Of a DNA stretch of 25,481 nucleotides, positions 23,628-25,481 are shown in pieces. Location of the stretch: NCBI GenBank assembly GCA_964511535.1, contig CAZEFW010000145.1, forward strand, positions 1-25,481, given 5' to 3'. Below the pieces are notes generated by a model. It made no database searches. It was not told the origin of the DNA and was given only the letters and a program-made list of their open reading frames with translations. Each line of letters starts with the position of its first letter. Within the stretch, counting starts at the first letter, position 1. Source of the stretch: CAZCFB01 sp964511535. Its GTDB lineage: Bacteria > Myxococcota_A > Polyangia > GCA-2747355 > CAZCFB01. Position numbers and translations under genes: made by a program.

Positions 23628-23644
23628 AACGCCGAGGAGAAGAA

Positions 23645-24808
<1,164 letters not shown>

Positions 24809-24859
24809 AATCCTTTTCAAATAAAACCAGCGATTATTCGCTTATTCGGAGAATTGAAG

Positions 24860-25481
<622 letters not shown>

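Overview
The window is about 25.5 kb of very GC-rich (roughly 65-70% by eye) bacterial chromosome. The gene content fits a Gram-negative bacterium, perhaps of the former Deltaproteobacteria (Myxococcota or Desulfobacterota-like): a Wzx/Wzy polysaccharide locus with a fused Wzz-tyrosine kinase, an rpsB-tsf pair, a fused ADP-forming acyl-CoA synthetase and a DUF222/HNH protein. The phylum guess is inference and weak.

Layout. Positions 185-1495 (minus) hold a DUF222/HNH endonuclease-like gene, followed on its 3' side by a nested hairpin. A 395-bp divergent intergenic region carries a promoter for that gene and a good sigma70-type promoter with a hairpin leader for the rightward locus. From 1891 to 19999 fifteen tightly packed plus-strand genes form a polysaccharide locus: Wzz/BY-kinase, Wzx flippase, DegT aminotransferase, hexapeptide acyltransferase, glycosyltransferase, Wzy-like polymerase, two more glycosyltransferases, a WbqC-family protein, a second DegT aminotransferase, sulfotransferase 1, the initiating phosphoglycosyl transferase, sulfotransferase 2, a PF14907 nucleotidyltransferase-like protein, and a fused ATP sulfurylase-APS kinase. 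Two minus-strand genes follow: a SAM methyltransferase and an ADP-forming acyl-CoA synthetase that is broken by a 10-N assembly gap inside poly-G/poly-C noise. The right end is the housekeeping rpsB-tsf pair, with tsf cut by the window edge.

Working together. The locus reads as a Wzx/Wzy-dependent, amino-sugar-containing and probably sulfated exopolysaccharide or capsule. The phosphoglycosyl transferase would load the first sugar on the lipid carrier, three GT4 enzymes would extend it, the two aminotransferases and the acyltransferase would supply N-acylated amino sugars, the two sulfotransferases would use PAPS, Wzx would flip the unit, Wzy would polymerise it, and the Wzz/kinase would set chain length. 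No outer-membrane export gene (Wza/OPX) and no NDP-sugar dehydratase is in the window, so those must lie elsewhere.

Most unusual points. The ATP-sulfurylase half of the PAPS-synthesis fusion has lost two ATP-binding signatures (HRAH reads HRPQ; GRDHAGP reads GPGQGSP) while its APS-kinase half looks intact. A GTCTAC/GTCCAC hexamer element occurs three times between genes, once inside the start of a glycosyltransferase reading frame. A GGGGTCAGACCCC hairpin pair and an AT-rich long palindrome lie in other gaps. The rpsB leader can fold into a multi-helix structure, and ribosomal protein S2 carries an Ala/Pro/Glu-rich N-terminal extension of about 104 residues.
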